In this document: in pieces, positions 46,471-58,718 of the stretch
How positions within the stretch are numbered: position 1 is the first letter of the stretch
Layout of the letters: each line of letters starts with the position of its first letter
From: Jacaranda mimosifolia
Lineage: Eukaryota > Streptophyta > Magnoliopsida > Lamiales > Bignoniaceae
Assembly: GCA_018894105.1 (NCBI GenBank)
Contig: CM032125.1
Span: 31,481,032 to 31,545,031, forward strand
DNA length: 64,000 nt
Direction: 5' to 3'
Position numbers and translations under genes: made by a program
Notes under the pieces: generated by a model
Databases searched by the model: none
Seen by the model: the letters and a program-made list of their open reading frames with translations, nothing else
What the model was told of the DNA's origin: nothing

Positions 46471-48445
46471 GGTTAGTTTCTGTAGTATGTCTCAACTATT
46501 GCTTCCTTTATCAAAAGGGTTAGAATTAGATATTTAATGCCAAAGTTCTCCAATAGCTTGAAAGCTTTATACCCTGTGGAGATGGCATGACCTAACGTGA
46601 TGTCCCTTGAAAAATTTTTAGTGAATGGCCTTGGCTGCTGCTTTGACCACTCCACTTGAAGTGGTAAAAACTCAACACAGTGCCAGGGTATCTGTAGATT
46701 TGATAGATTTATTAGTATTTCAATTGGCGATGCTGCAAGTGCAATAGTAAAGGAAGATGAATAAAGAGCTGTTATGAGAGGATGAATGTCTAGAATGCTC
46801 TTGCATGCTCCTATCACTGCTATTTTTCGGTCATATATGAAGCTGCAAAAAAACTTCGTCCAAGAATTAAATGATAGTAACACCAGTGGCAATGCGAACT
46901 GAGAAATAAAGCAGACATAGAGGATACACTTTCAGTTTGTTGTATTTGCAGAAAGCCTATATTATTCAGGGGAGCACTAGTGTAGGAGAGGAATGAGTTA
47001 TCAAGTAGTCAACTTATGCCACAGATTCTATTAATTCTTTCCTTATGTTTAGACTGATATTTCTTGGGGACAATTTTCTATTTTCTTTTGTACAAAACTT
47101 TGACATTCTCAGGGGTGAACAGAAGTACACTACTAACAAGGCATGATATGAACTTATACAGTTTTTTAGGAGCATATGCAAAGTTGCGATAATCTGCTGA
47201 AAGTTGAATCATTTTCCCATTGTTTCATGGAATCAACATTTATACAATTTCTGGATGCCAGGACTTTGTTAAGTGGAAAGTGATGTAGGACAATTACACC
47301 TTTAAATTTTGACCATTGAATGGATTTTTCTACTGTTAAAGAAAAAAAAACCAACAAAAACCAAAAAAAAAAAAAAAGAAGGCACGAAAACAGAAACAAA
47401 AACACCAAAGCTGCACACTAAAATTTTGGACAACTATCGATTAGCTTTCTTTGTTCTCTTCAAAATGATTCAGATTCAGAATCCACCACAGGAAAAAAAA
47501 TTATATTTTGCATTAAGCTATTCAATTTAACATATTTGGAATTAAAAAGAGTCAAATTTAAAGTAAAACATTATTTACTCAATTAATATGATAATTATTT
47601 TTTTGTATATTTAAATTAACTACCTAAAGATCAATTTAGTTCTTTAAACTCAATTTAAAGTTATTTCTATTATTTTTAAAAAATAGTTAGAAATAAAGTC
47701 AATTTGATTGTTATGAGTACTTTTTTAGCAACCATGTAAAATTGCTTGTCGTAAGTATTTTCTTAAGTGACCAAATAATATTGGTTGCTACAAGTTTGAC
47801 AAGCTAAATAATTATATCCTTAATTAGCAACCAAATTAATTGGGTACTGATGTCAACTTAAAAACTTATAGTAACCATTTAAAATTTTGTTATTAAATTG
47901 GTCACAATTAATATTCATATATAGTGACCATCAAAATTTCTTGCTAAAAACTCCAACTTTAGTCACTATAATATTTGCTAACGCTAGCCAAATTATGGCA
48001 ACCATTAATAGCTACCAAGTATTGGTTGGTCGCAAAAAAATTTATCTAACTTGACTTTAGCAACCAAATTAATATTGGTTGCTAAAATTGTATATTTAGT
48101 GACTATTTTATTATGGTTACTGAGAACTTGGTGACTAAAACCATTTTTTCTTGTAGTGTTTGGCAAATTTGTGGACCATTAATTATTCAATAGGACACGT
48201 AATGTGATATGGGAAATAAACCCAAGAATGTAGAAGTGATTGAGGTACGAAGCAATTTCTTGTAGATGGCTGAATGTTAGAGAACTATTCCCTTATTTAT
48301 TTTTAAAAATTATTATTTTACGATGTAGTCAATAAAGCAATATTGGTACAAACAAATACAACAAACGAGAAAATAACTTTTAAATTTTAAGGCCATTACA
48401 GAAAACAAAAATAATTGTGATTAACAGTATAAAGTAAAAAATAAA

Positions 48446-48783
48446 GGGAAAATTGCAAAAATAGAACTGTAGTTATGGTCATTTTGTATTTTAGGATCGA
48501 AATTTGAGGTGATACTAAAGTAGGACTAAAACTTACTAAAAATAAAAAAAAGGACAACAACCACCGGAAAACATAGTCAGCGCCAGTGATGGCTTGCATG
48601 TCACATATGTGGAACACCGACATAGGCGCCACGCAAGCAATCACCAATGCTGACTGTGTTTTTTGATAGTCGGTCCTCTTTTTGGATTGTTAATGAGTTT
48701 TGGTCCTACTTTACTAGCACTCCAAATTTTGGTCCTATATTGCGAATTGTCTATTGTTACGGTCCTATTTTTGCAATTTTCTC
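48446..48783. mobile_element. MULE/MITE-like element with ~29-bp inverted ends
   Basis: The ends GGGAAAATTGCAAAAATAG and, inverted, GAGAAAATTGCAAAAATAG pair closely. It is 338 bp and non-coding. Internal motifs (GGTCCTACTTTACTA, CACGCAAGCA) recur at 3270-3630 and 23885-24550, so it is the best-preserved copy of that family in the window. Confidence 0.6.
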
Positions 48784-48948
48784 AGAAATAAAAACTAATG
48801 ACAACATAATAAACAAATGCAAAAGTTATTACTAGTTATATGTATATATTAAGTGACAAAAAATTTTATATTGTCAACCTAATAATTTTTACTAACTTAA
48901 TATAGCAACAAGAATAGTGTTTAAGTAGTCACCATTGTAAATAGTGTG

Positions 48949-49155
48949 TGTTACACATACCTAATGGATAGAGATATAGAAAGCATCTTTTCTGTTGTGA
49001 ATTGTTAGGGTTTGTTATTATTTCTTCCACGTCAGCATTATTTTATTGGCCACATACCTTTCTCAGATTCTTTAGGCTGGTGTATATATATACACTAATA
49101 CACTATACATTTCAATACATACGAAAGATGAGAATTATTCTCTCATCTTTTGTCG
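48949..49155 (+). repeat. 5' LTR of the copia element
   Basis: 207 bp from TGTTACACAT to TTTTGTCG; the terminal CA has become CG. It includes a short TATA-type run (GTATATATATACAC) that may be the retroelement promoter. Confidence 0.85.
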
Positions 49156-49220
49156 TGGTACTAGAGCAATATCTTCCTCATTTTTAACTTTTTCCTATGA
49201 GGATTTTTTTTTTGGCAGCC

Positions 49221-50365
49221 ATGGTCGCTTCTCCAACAGATCCCACTTTGAATCCTGCCAACCTCTACTATCTACATCCCAATAAAAACCCTTCACTCAT
49301 TCTAGTCTCGCTTGTACTATAGAGCTCCAATTACCATTCATGGTGTCGCGCCATGAAGATGTCCTTGCTCTCCAAAAATAAGCTCGCCTTTGTGGACGAC
49401 TCCCTTTCTGCTCCGGCGCGCATTGACCCAATATTCCCTACCTGGGAACGCTGCAACACTATGGTTTTGTTCTGGCTTCTATTTCGCCTTCCATTACCCA
49501 GAGTATTCTATGGATAGACAACATCTCTGATGTTTGGCTTGATTTGAAAAATCGTTTCTCTCAGGGTGATGTCTTTCGTATCTCCAAGCTATAGGAGGAA
49601 ATTTATGGCTTCAAGCAGAGTGATCAATATGTCACCGACTATTTTACTAAACTGAAAATTCTTTGGGACGAACTTCAGAATTTTCGGCTGCTTCATTCAT
49701 GCCATTGTGCGCCTATTTGTTCTTGTGAGCCATAGACAAAGTGAAGCTTCACCACAACAGTAACTATGTTTTCCATTTCTTATGAAGAATCGGCGATCAT
49801 TTCTCCACCGTTCGATCTCAAATCCTTTTAATGGATCATCTTCCTCACACCAACAAAGTATTTTCCCTCATTATTCAGCAGGAATACCAACTCTCTCATG
49901 GTTCTCCGGTGTTTAGTAACTAGAACTCCACCGACCTGAAGAACCCAGTTCTTAGTTCATTTCCTCCTGCTTCTACCCAGAAGACCCTTCCATCTAAGAC
50001 CTTGTTGGGCAACAATCGTTTATGTACATATTGCAGCAAGCCTCATCACACCATCAGGACTTGCTATAAAAAACATACTTCTCTGCCTGGTTTCAAGCCT
50101 CGATCTCAACCATCTTCTACTCATAGTATGACTACTGATTCTGTCCCATCCTCGGTTACTACTGTTACACGTGTTAGTTCTAATGATTCTTCCACACTTT
50201 CCTTGACCAAGGAGCAATATCAACAAGTTATTTCTCTCCTTCAGCAAGCTAACAATAGCACCACCTCTCCCCCTATTGTAAGTCATGCCCTCACTAACAT
50301 TGGCCTCTCTACAAATCTAGGTATCACTTCCTCTACACTTTCCCAATCTAATCCGTCTCAATAGA
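49221..50365 (+). pseudogene. Copia Gag, degenerate, zinc knuckle kept
   Basis: It starts at ATG 49221 (MVASPTDPTLNPANLYYLHP) and shows the copia Gag core with WCRAMKMSLLSKNKLAFVDD and, in another frame, NISDVWLDLKNRFSQGDVFR and YVTDYFTKLKILWDELQNF. Stops and frameshifts break it several times. The last part, open from 50002, has CTYCSKPHHTIRTC, a CX2CX4HX4C zinc knuckle, then a Ser/Thr-rich tail. Confidence 0.8.
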
Positions 50366-53300
50366 TCATTGACACCAGCACCCCGGATCACATCACATTC
50401 TCTCTTTCCCTCTTTGCCTCTTACAAATGCATTCACCCTATCATCATCATACTACCAAATGGACAACATGCCCAGGCCTCCCCTACTGGCATTATTGTCC
50501 TCTCCCTTTTGCTCACGCTTCATAACATTCTTTACATACCAAATTTTCCTTCAATTTACTATTTATTTCGCATCTTACTTCCTCTTTAAATTGTTGTTTC
50601 ATTTTTTATCATTCTTCTTATTTCTTGTAGGACCTGCGACTGTGGAGGATGATTGGTACAACTACATTGCAAGCTAGTTTATACCTTCTCCATGCTAGCT
50701 CTTCCCCCACTGCCTTAGCTACATGCAATGCTACACTTACCTTATAGTACTACCAGCTCGATCATGCCTTTGCCTCCAGAATCAAACTCCTCACCCCATA
50801 TCTACCTAATTTTGTTTTTCATGCCAACTCTTCTTGTGATGTTTGCCATTATGCTAAACAAAAATGAATTCCCTTCAGTGTAAGAAACAATCAAACAACT
50901 TATTACTTTGAATTAATACACATTGATATTTAAGGTCCTTTAGCTACTCCATCCATCCATGGTCATCAATATATTTTAACAATTGTTGATGATTTTATTC
51001 AATTTTCATAGCTTTATCTCCTTAAATCTAAGTCAGAAGTCAGTGGCCTTCTTCACAGTTTGTTTACCTTAGTTGAAACACAATTCTCAGCTAAAATTAA
51101 AATAATCCATAGTAATAATGGGGTTGAGTTTGCCGCACCATCATTTTATGCTTCAAAAGGGGTGATTCACCAAACCTCTTACATTGAAACACCATAACAA
51201 AATGGCATCATTGAGCGTAAGCACCAACATATACTCCAGGCTCTCTTATTTCAATCTCCCTTTCCAAAATCCTTTTGGTGCTATGCCGTCTTACATGTCG
51301 TTCACATCATAAACCGACTACCTTCACCCCTTATAACCAACAAAATGCCTTTTTAAATATTATATAATAATTCCAGATTTAGCTCACCTTAGGGTTTTCA
51401 TCTCTCTATGTTATGCTAGCATGCTATCCTCACATCGACCTAAGTTGGATCCTCATGCTCGAAAATGTGTTTTTTTGGGATATAAGTCGAGAACTAAGGA
51501 ATTCATTTTAGTTGACTACAATACTCGTGAGATTTCGTCTCTCACCACACCACTTTCCATGAGCACATCTTCCCTTTCGAATCATTTTCTGATCCCTCCC
51601 CTCCTTCTCTCCCCCCCTGCCTGACTAATCCTACCATGGACTTAGCCCATGTGGTTCCTCAGCCTTCTACTACATCATCTCTTCTTCTTATTTGCACATC
51701 CACCAAACCTTGAAAGCGGCATGCCTATCTAGCTGACTATCATTGCCACCTTGCTTCCTCGGCTGCTCCATCTACTCCACGGTCAGGTACCCTTTATCCT
51801 ATTTTGAATGTTCTCTATTACTCTTCTTTATCTTCCTGTTATTGTTCTTTTGCCCTTGTTGTTTATGCTCATAATGAACCCAGGTCATACCAGCAGGCTA
51901 TGAAATTTCAATGTTGGGTTGATGCCATGAATCGGGAACTCCATGTTGTTGCCAAAAATAGCACTTAGACTCTCATTCCCCTACCTCTGGCAAAACCTTG
52001 GTATGCAGCAAGTGGGTGTATCGTATCAAATATTGGGCTGACAGAACTAGAGAATGGTACAAAGCCGCCTTGTAGCCAAAGGATACACCCAAACAGATGG
52101 CATTGACTACTTCGATACATTCTCCCCGATCGCCAAGATAAGCACTATCCGTTTGTCACTTGCTATTGCTGCTGCCAAGGGCTGGCATCTTAAGCAACTG
52201 GACATCAATAACACTCTCCTCTATGGAAAGTTACATGACGACATTTACATATCTTTGCCTCTAGGTTTTCCTGCTACTCATTCCCATTTAGTATGCAAGT
52301 TGCACAAATCCTTCTATGGCCTCAAACAAGCCAGTTGATAGTGGTTTTCAAAATTAACTATTGCTCTCATTTCCCTGGGATATACTCAGTCTCCCACTGA
52401 CCATTCTCTCTTCACCAAATCCAGTGATGGTCACATAACTGTACTACTTGTCTATATTAATGATGTTGTCTTAGCCAGTGATAACATAGCCGAAATTAAT
52501 TTAGTAAAGGACTTCTTGGATCACACTTTCAAAATTAAGGATCATGGCAACCTGCGATCTTTCTTGGCCTTGAAGTTGTTCGATCATCAACCGCAATTTC
52601 AGTTTATCAATGAAAGTATGCCCTCAACATCCTTTCTGACACTGGCTTTCTTGGTAAACCAGCTAGCACTCATATGAACCCCTCCTTCAAGCTTTCTGCC
52701 GACCATAGCTCACCCTTAGCCGATGCTCCCTCATATAGACAACTAATTGGATGTCTTCCAAACTTAACCTCCACCAGGCTTGATATCTCTTATGCAGTTC
52801 AGCAACTTAGTCAATACTTGACATATCTAATGACATCTCATTTACAAGCAACCAATTGTATCTTATGTTACATCAAAGCTTCATCTGCTCAGGGACTTTT
52901 CTTTCCTGCTTCCTCTGAACTTACTATTAAAGCTTTTAGCTATTTCGATTGGGCTGGTTGTTTCGATAATCGTCAGTCAATAACGAGTTATTGCATTTTC
53001 TTGGGGTCTTTACTCATCATTTGGAAGGCAAAGAAGCAACTAACTGTCTTCCATTCTTTCTCTGAGGCTGAGTATCGTGCCCTAGATTTGACCACTTGTG
53101 AAATCCAATGGCTATACTTCCTTCTCCAAAACTTTCAGCTTGACACTTCTCAACCTGCCCTTTTGTTCTGTGACAATAAGTCTGCCTTTCAAATTGCCGC
53201 TAATCTAACCTTCCATAAGCGGATGAAACATATCGAGATTGACTACCATATAGTCCGAGAAAAGGTTTTGTCTGGCCTTATTCGTCTCATGCCTTGTTCT

Positions 53301-53385
53301 TTCGATAACTAGTTGGCTGATGTTTATACAAAGGCACTTAACGTGCCACATTTCCAATTGATCACTTTAAAGCTGGGCATCTTGA
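50366..53385 (+). pseudogene. Copia Pol polyprotein, degenerate
   Basis: A protease motif remnant IIDTSTPDHIT lies directly after Gag; the usual DSG/DTG active site is altered. Integrase (about 50750-51350) keeps IHIDI and the glutamate in NGIIERKHQH, but the middle catalytic Asp is Asn (IHSNNGVEF). Reverse transcriptase (about 52040-52600) has [20 protein letters not shown] and the active site reads YINDV instead of YVDDM/I. RNase H (about 52930-53330) ends with CDNKSAFQIAANLTFHKRMK and LADVYTKAL. Several stops separate the domains. Known family order and motifs support the call; loss of catalytic residues is seen directly. Confidence 0.85.
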
Positions 53386-53410
53386 ATATCCACTCCCAGC
53401 TTGCAGGTGG

Positions 53411-53616
53411 TGTTACACATACCTAATGGATAGAGATGTAGAAAGCATCTTTTCTGTTGTAAATTGTTAGGGTTTGTTATTATTTCTTCCATGTCAGCAT
53501 TATTTTATTGGCCACATTCCTTTCTCAGATTCTTTAAGTTGTTGTGTATATTACACTGATATACTGTATATTTCAATATACATGAAAATTGAGAATTCTT
53601 CTTTTATCTTCTATCA
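53411..53616 (+). repeat. 3' LTR of the copia element
   Basis: 206 bp from TGTTACACAT to CTTCTATCA. A short purine-rich tract (CAGGTGG) precedes it, the likely polypurine primer site. It differs from the 5' LTR at roughly twenty places plus small indels. Confidence 0.85.
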
Positions 53617-53621
53617 GTGTG

Positions 53622-53978
53622 TGTTGAATTTATTGTTAATATCATCCTTTGACTCTAGAACTAACTATCCAACCCATGATGCCTATGGGGTGCAATCACT
53701 TCAAGCTGACCATAGTTTTATATGGTGCTTTACGCTACCAAATATATAAAGGAAACAAAGTTGTGCCTCTGTTAAAGACTATAGCTTTTAGCCTAATAGT
53801 AAACGCTTGATCCTAATAATTGGTATCAGAGGGAGGTCATGTGTTCGAGTCCTTAGGTTGGTGCTAGGGGGTGATTATTGGACTTATTATTAGCATCATC
53901 CTTTGACTTTGGGTCTAACCACCCAACCCTTGGCGCTTACGAAGTGCAACAATCTCAAGCTGAAGCTTGATCCTAATA
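53622..53978 (+). mobile_element. TRIM-like mini-retrotransposon
   Basis: Two related direct repeats, starting TGTTGAATTTATTG (53622) and near TTGGACTTATTATTAG (about 53877), share ATCATCCTTTGACT and GCTTGATCCTAATA. Between them lies TTGGTATCAGAGGGAGG, a copia-type primer-binding site, and a short G-rich stretch (GCTAGGGGGTG) that could prime plus-strand synthesis. No coding region fits, so it has the layout of a TRIM. The second repeat is shorter by about 100 bp. GTGTG follows it (53979-53983) and precedes it (53617-53621). Confidence 0.55.
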
Positions 53979-53983
53979 GTGTG

Positions 53984-55845
53984 ACACCTATTTGACAATA
54001 AAATTCTTATCATAAATTAGAATTTCTATTGTCTCTAGGTTGTTATACAGGTACATCACCTTTAGATGACGTGTAGGAAGAAGCCTCTTTAATAATCTTT
54101 CAACCATATTTTGATTATTAGTATGATATAAGAACCATTACTATAAAGAGTATGACACCTTTGATTATGAAATATTGGCTGCTTGTTGAGCCCTATGAAT
54201 TATGTGAAAGTAAGATACTCAAAATTTGGGAAGTCAAAGAGTTTTAGAAATTTTTTATCTTAATGCATGGAAGAAAATGTGATAATTCTTAATCTGTCTT
54301 AATTAACAAATCCATAATTATATTTGATCTTCTTTCATTAATTCCTCTAAAATTACATTGATTTATCTTAAAGATTTCATTTCAGTTGTCAATGGTGAAA
54401 ACTCAAAACACTAATTCTTATCATTATTAATTTATATTGTGATAAAATAAAAATTATTTTAATTTAAATATATCATTTGTGACAAAATAAAAATAAATCA
54501 TTTAGTATGTGTCATTGTTGATAATTAATTTTGTATTGCCACTTACCTTTTTTTACTAATTAATACTACCTTTTCTCATAATGAAAGTTTTTCATGTGAA
54601 GAAGAAACTTTATCAAAATTATTTGCCAAGCGATTATAGATGGGGGCTTTTGATGCCAAAATCTAAATATTAGGAACACGAGTGAGAGAAACCAAAATTT
54701 GATGGGAGATTGATGCAAATTTCCTGCTAAAGATATTTTTTAATCATAATTGACTTTCTGAAAGTAATGAATTATGAAAATTGGTGCTTAGTTTGTTTGT
54801 TCATTCATGTATAGTCAAATATTGTATATCCCATTTCTGGCTAGACAACAAAATCTTTCTAGCTTAGTTTGTTTGTTCAATTTTTTTTCCCTTCTTTTAT
54901 AATAGGACAAATATAATATATATTCAAGAAAGTTTATATCATTGACTTGAACATATAATTTTATATCATTGACTTGAACATATAATTAAGGGAATTATAA
55001 AAATATTTATTTTGTAATATTATTAGTGTTAAAAATAAATTGCATATTCACTCAGAAAAAAAATATAGTCACAAAAATAGTAGGTCATAAATTATTTATA
55101 CAGATTAAGTAGCAAAAAGTTCTATTTACTATAGTAATGATTTTTTCAAGTTTAATTGTAATAAGCATTGTGTTTAAATTATCATTACCGGTAATTAGTC
55201 AATATATAGTGAAAATCTAACGACAATAGTGACAACTTAAAAACATTTGTCAATACAATTGTCATTAAATATTAATAGTGATAATTTAGAAAAATCAGTT
55301 CTTCTCATGTTAAATTCTATTGCGACAAAAAAATATTTTTGTCACACGAACAATATCACTACTAACATAATAAAAAATCATTATCATTTAATAGATATTA
55401 CTAATGATAATTTTTATATTGTCATTTATTTGCTCATCACTAACATTATCTTTTTTATTGGTTATTCATAAATTATTTGAATATATAAAAGAATGATCGT
55501 AGTATGACATAATTCATATTAAAAAAAGTAAAATTTTAGTGGGAGAAATATAAGTGATCGCTATAAAAAGATTGTCACTAATAACATGTATATATTAAGT
55601 GGCAATAACTTTTGTTTTGTCACTTATGATTTTTTAAGCAGCAATATTTTTTGTTTTATCACAATATGATCAATAGTAACAAGAATTAATATTTTTTAAG
55701 TTGTCACAATTGGTAATTAATGAGACATTTATGATGACAATAGTGACAATGATTTCGATTCTCATTTGATTGCAGTAACATTATTAATAGTAATAACTTA
55801 AAAAATATTCTTATCAATATTTAGTTTGTAAAAATTATTAAGGGG
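53984..55845. other. AT-rich intergenic region with transposon-like motifs
   Basis: No gene seen. From about 54400 and especially 55000-55845 short motifs such as GTCACTATTG, AATAGTGACAA and TTTTTATATTGTCA recur in both orientations, like subterminal repeats of a DNA transposon. They also appear at 7270-7470 and 21760-21900. Copy 2 of the bHLH segment starts at its right end. Confidence 0.4.
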
Positions 55846-56262
55846 GCAAAACAAAATATTCTAATCATGATTTATTAATACATTCCTCGATGATGTAACT
55901 TCTTCGTCGTTTTTCCTCTGATTCCCACAAGCTGTCGGTCAGTCGGTCATAAATCCATTAATTATGAAGATTAAATCTTGTAATTAAGATTCAGACAAAA
56001 CCTGTTTTGCAGAACATATGGACTTTACTGTATCCTAATAATTATGTCATGATAATAATCGTTAGTACTAAACATAGAAAAGAAATGATGAAAGCGACAA
56101 ATCCTTTTGCGATTTTCCAGAACATGTAAAAAATTGTTTGTGTAGACAGTAGGGTCATTTCTTGAATCTAATTGCTGATCACGATTTTGCTAACAAATCT
56201 TGCATTTCATCAGAGCCATATTCTTTAATTGATATCTCACCATCTTTCCCTATATTCTACAT

Positions 56263-56263
<1 letters not shown>

Positions 56264-56311
<48 letters not shown>
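56264..56311. repeat. (TA)n(TG)n microsatellite upstream of gene C
   Basis: A compound TA/TG repeat about 50-95 bp before the ATG of gene C, in the place where a TATA box or leader would be. Copy 1 has a shorter, interrupted version at 1482-1522. Length changes could affect expression; this is inference. Confidence 0.85.
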
Positions 56312-56313
<2 letters not shown>

Positions 56314-56360
56314 GCTCCATTGACATCTGAAGAACTTGGCCTGGAATTCAAAAAATTAAT

Positions 56361-57635
56361 ATGTTTCCTTTACAAAATAGAGAGCTTCTTTTACAGGAGC
56401 CTTCAGTTCTTGAACCAGATTTTGTTACCAAAAAAAGCCAAAAAAGATCAAAATCAGGTTTGGAAAAGGGTGAAGAAACAGATGACTTCAGTCTCAGGAA
56501 AATTATGCACAGAAATATTGAGAGGCAAAGAAGGAAAGAAATGGCTACTCTTTCTGCTTCCCTTAGATCCCTTCTTCCTCTTGAATACATCAGGGTAAGT
56601 ATAATTAAGAGTTATGACCCTTTTTAATTCCTTTTAATTCTCCTTTACAAAAATTTTGTGAAAGTTTAATATATAGCAATGATCTTCTCTAGGCGATGTG
56701 GCAAAATGGTTTGAAACCCAACCCATATATATATGGTTATGAATTGGGTTGGATCTTAAATTTTAAAAATGAAATGAAATGAAATGTTTAGTTTAAACAA
56801 GTTTTATTAGGTTTTCGGTTGAAAATGGGTTCAAAATGAATTTAAAAAAATAATAAAATAAATAAATCATTCATTATATTGTAAAATTATACATTGAATA
56901 AGGTGCAAAAAATATATTAGTATTACTATTATATCCTGTGAATTAATTTTTTTTAAATAAGTAAAAATGAATCTGATAAAGCTTCTTGTTATTAGAACTC
57001 ATTTCAAAACCGGTCCCATATACACTTTTGATAGAACCCATTTTCAATTCATATACTTAAACTCATATTACACTCAACTCATATTGCCACCTTTAAATTC
57101 ATCTCTAATTATTCAATATTTTTAATAAGGGAAAGCGCTCGATCTCTGATCATATACTCGAGGCCATAAATTACATAAAACAAATGGAAAGGGATATCAA
57201 AGAGTTGCGAATGCGAAGAGAAAAGTTGTCTAATTCGTCAGCTGGCAGCTCTGAAAATGGAAGCTCAGACAGTGTTAAGTTGCCCAATTGTGTAACTGTG
57301 AATTCTTGCCGAGATGGAGTTGAGATTTTAATCAGCTGTGGGATCAAAGAGGAAGATAATGGGTTTCCCTTATCCAGAGTGCTCATAGAATTGCTCCAGA
57401 CAGAAGCACTTAATATTGTTAGCTGTATTTCTACTAAAGCAAATGAGAGATGTCTCTGCAGAATCCAATCTCAGGTGAATTATAGGGATTAGTGTTTGTT
57501 AATTTACGGAATAATTATGGATTGCATCATTTATTTTAAGCTTCATTTGATCCCCATTTACAGGTTGATGATCTAACATACATTAATCTGCCGGAGCTGC
57601 AAGAAAGATTGGCCAATGTGATCAACTTTACTTGA
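56361..57635 (+). CDS. bHLH transcription factor gene C (type 1), intact
   Basis: A complete 216-residue bHLH protein. Exons are 56361-56594 (78 codons), 57130-57474 (115 codons) and 57564-57635 (23 codons plus TGA), with GT-AG introns of 535 and 89 bp in phase 0. The basic region [20 protein letters not shown] has H50, E54 and R58, which fits E-box binding. Helix 2 is [20 protein letters not shown]. The Ser/Asn-rich linker [13 protein letters not shown] is present (lost in pseudogene A). The ACT-like C-terminal domain begins [19 protein letters not shown]. Oddity: helix 1 reads TLSAS where A, B, D and E read TLY(A/S)S, a TAT to TCT change. It is the functional twin of pseudogene A and may be the only intact copy of this pair. 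Confidence 0.9.
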
Positions 57636-58008
57636 AATCTTTTATTTGGAGTGATCTTAAATTAGCTATCATGGGAATAATCTTTCAAGATGGGATTAAA
57701 GCTTGAAAGTTTCTTTTTAGGACTTCATATTGTGTTTGGATGTTGGAATTCAATCCGGAAAATGTTAAATGATATAATTTTATGTCTTAATCTTTGTATT
57801 TTTATATTTTCCTTTTCTATTTTCTCGTTATTTTATTTGATCATGAATATATAGTATTATTCCTAAAATCATTATATACATTAGTTGCACTAGTTGTATA
57901 TATTATGTTTTTATCAGTACACCAAGTGGATCAAAAGATTTATGACCACATGAGCGCGTCACTACTTCCAATAATTAGTGTGTTTTATTGAAGCGAGCTA
58001 TACTCCAT

Positions 58009-58384
58009 CACTACAAAAAATAAGATATCAATTACATTAATCTGTAGCTTAAACTAAAATTTGTAGCTTTGGGTACGAAATTATCCTAATCATGTTCAGA
58101 ATTGATACTCTTATAACTAATCATTGTTATGATCAATCTGTAGCTGGTGATCATTCTTATATATATATATATATATTAATTAATTTTTCATACAGATGGT
58201 ACATAACTAATCTATTAAGCTTTGAAAGTACAATGCTGCAGATTGATAATTAATAATTTTTGTTAATTATAATTAGAAAAAATTATATTTACTACAAAAA
58301 TCCATAGCTATGTTCTGTAGCTATAGCTACAAAATTAAATTCATAGCAATATTTTCATAGCAAATACTTAAGTTTTTGGTAGTG
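58009..58384. mobile_element. Small CACTA-type MITE
   Basis: CACTACAAAAAATAAG at the left and TTTTTGGTAGTG at the right, with CAT on both sides (58006-58008, 58385-58387). It is 376 bp, rich in TGTAGCT/AGCTACA motifs. This is the undisturbed version of 3190-3834. Confidence 0.7.
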
Positions 58385-58718
58385 CATGAATATCCCTGAG
58401 AAGAATAAAAGGAAAAAAAAAAAAAAAAAAGAAATTACAATGCAATTTTGATTGCATGAAGACAATTTCCTTCCCCAACTTAATGTCTTCCTTAATGTCA
58501 TGTTCAAGATCACGATAAAAAAAGTATTGATTTGATATTTTATAGCATAAAATATCTTATCTCAAAAAATGAAATAAAATACGCCATTCTCTTTTAAAAT
58601 AAAATCTAATAATCTCCAAAATAAAATCAAATATTTATCACATTCCACAACCCCACTCAAAATTCATTATTTCTAAAAAAAATTCGAAATCCCTAAAACA
58701 AAACTGAACAAACCCTTA

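Larger units (their letters stand above)
33999..48158. mobile_element. 14.2-kb CACTA (En/Spm-type) transposon with captured DNA
   Basis: The left end is CACTACAAGAAAAAATGG at 33999 and the right end is its exact inverse at 48158; identity continues for three more bases. TTT flanks both sides (33996-33998, 48159-48161), the 3-bp duplication of CACTA elements. Both subterminal zones (about 34000-34700 and 47680-48158) are filled with short motifs such as TTAGCGACCA and GGTTGCTAAAA in both orientations, a hallmark of the class. I see no intact TnpD or TnpA transposase. The interior holds exon-like fragments with their introns on the minus strand, a LINE-like RNase H relic and tandem repeats. It is probably non-autonomous. 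Short tandem-ACTAAATA repeats at 41150-41400 ending TTTTTTGTAGTG may be a second, smaller CACTA end inside. Confidence 0.85.
48949..53616 (+). mobile_element. Decayed full-length Ty1/copia retrotransposon
   Basis: The 5' LTR is 48949-49155 and the 3' LTR is 53411-53616. Both start TGTTACACATACCTAATGG and are about nine-tenths identical by eye. The target duplication GTGTG is perfect (48944-48948, 53617-53621). The primer-binding site TGGTACTAGAGC follows at 49156. The order is Gag, protease, integrase, reverse transcriptase, RNase H, as in copia. Many stops and frameshifts interrupt it and catalytic residues are changed, so it is dead. Total length is 4.67 kb. Confidence 0.9.

Noticed and set aside
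46473..46892. 139-codon minus-strand open frame
   Set aside because: Opposite strand to the RNase H relic region, no recognisable domain, within transposon interior.
53820..53855. tRNA-like B-box (GTTCGAGTCC) next to TGGTATCAGAG
   Set aside because: No cloverleaf can be built; the site is better explained as a retroelement primer-binding region in the TRIM-like element.
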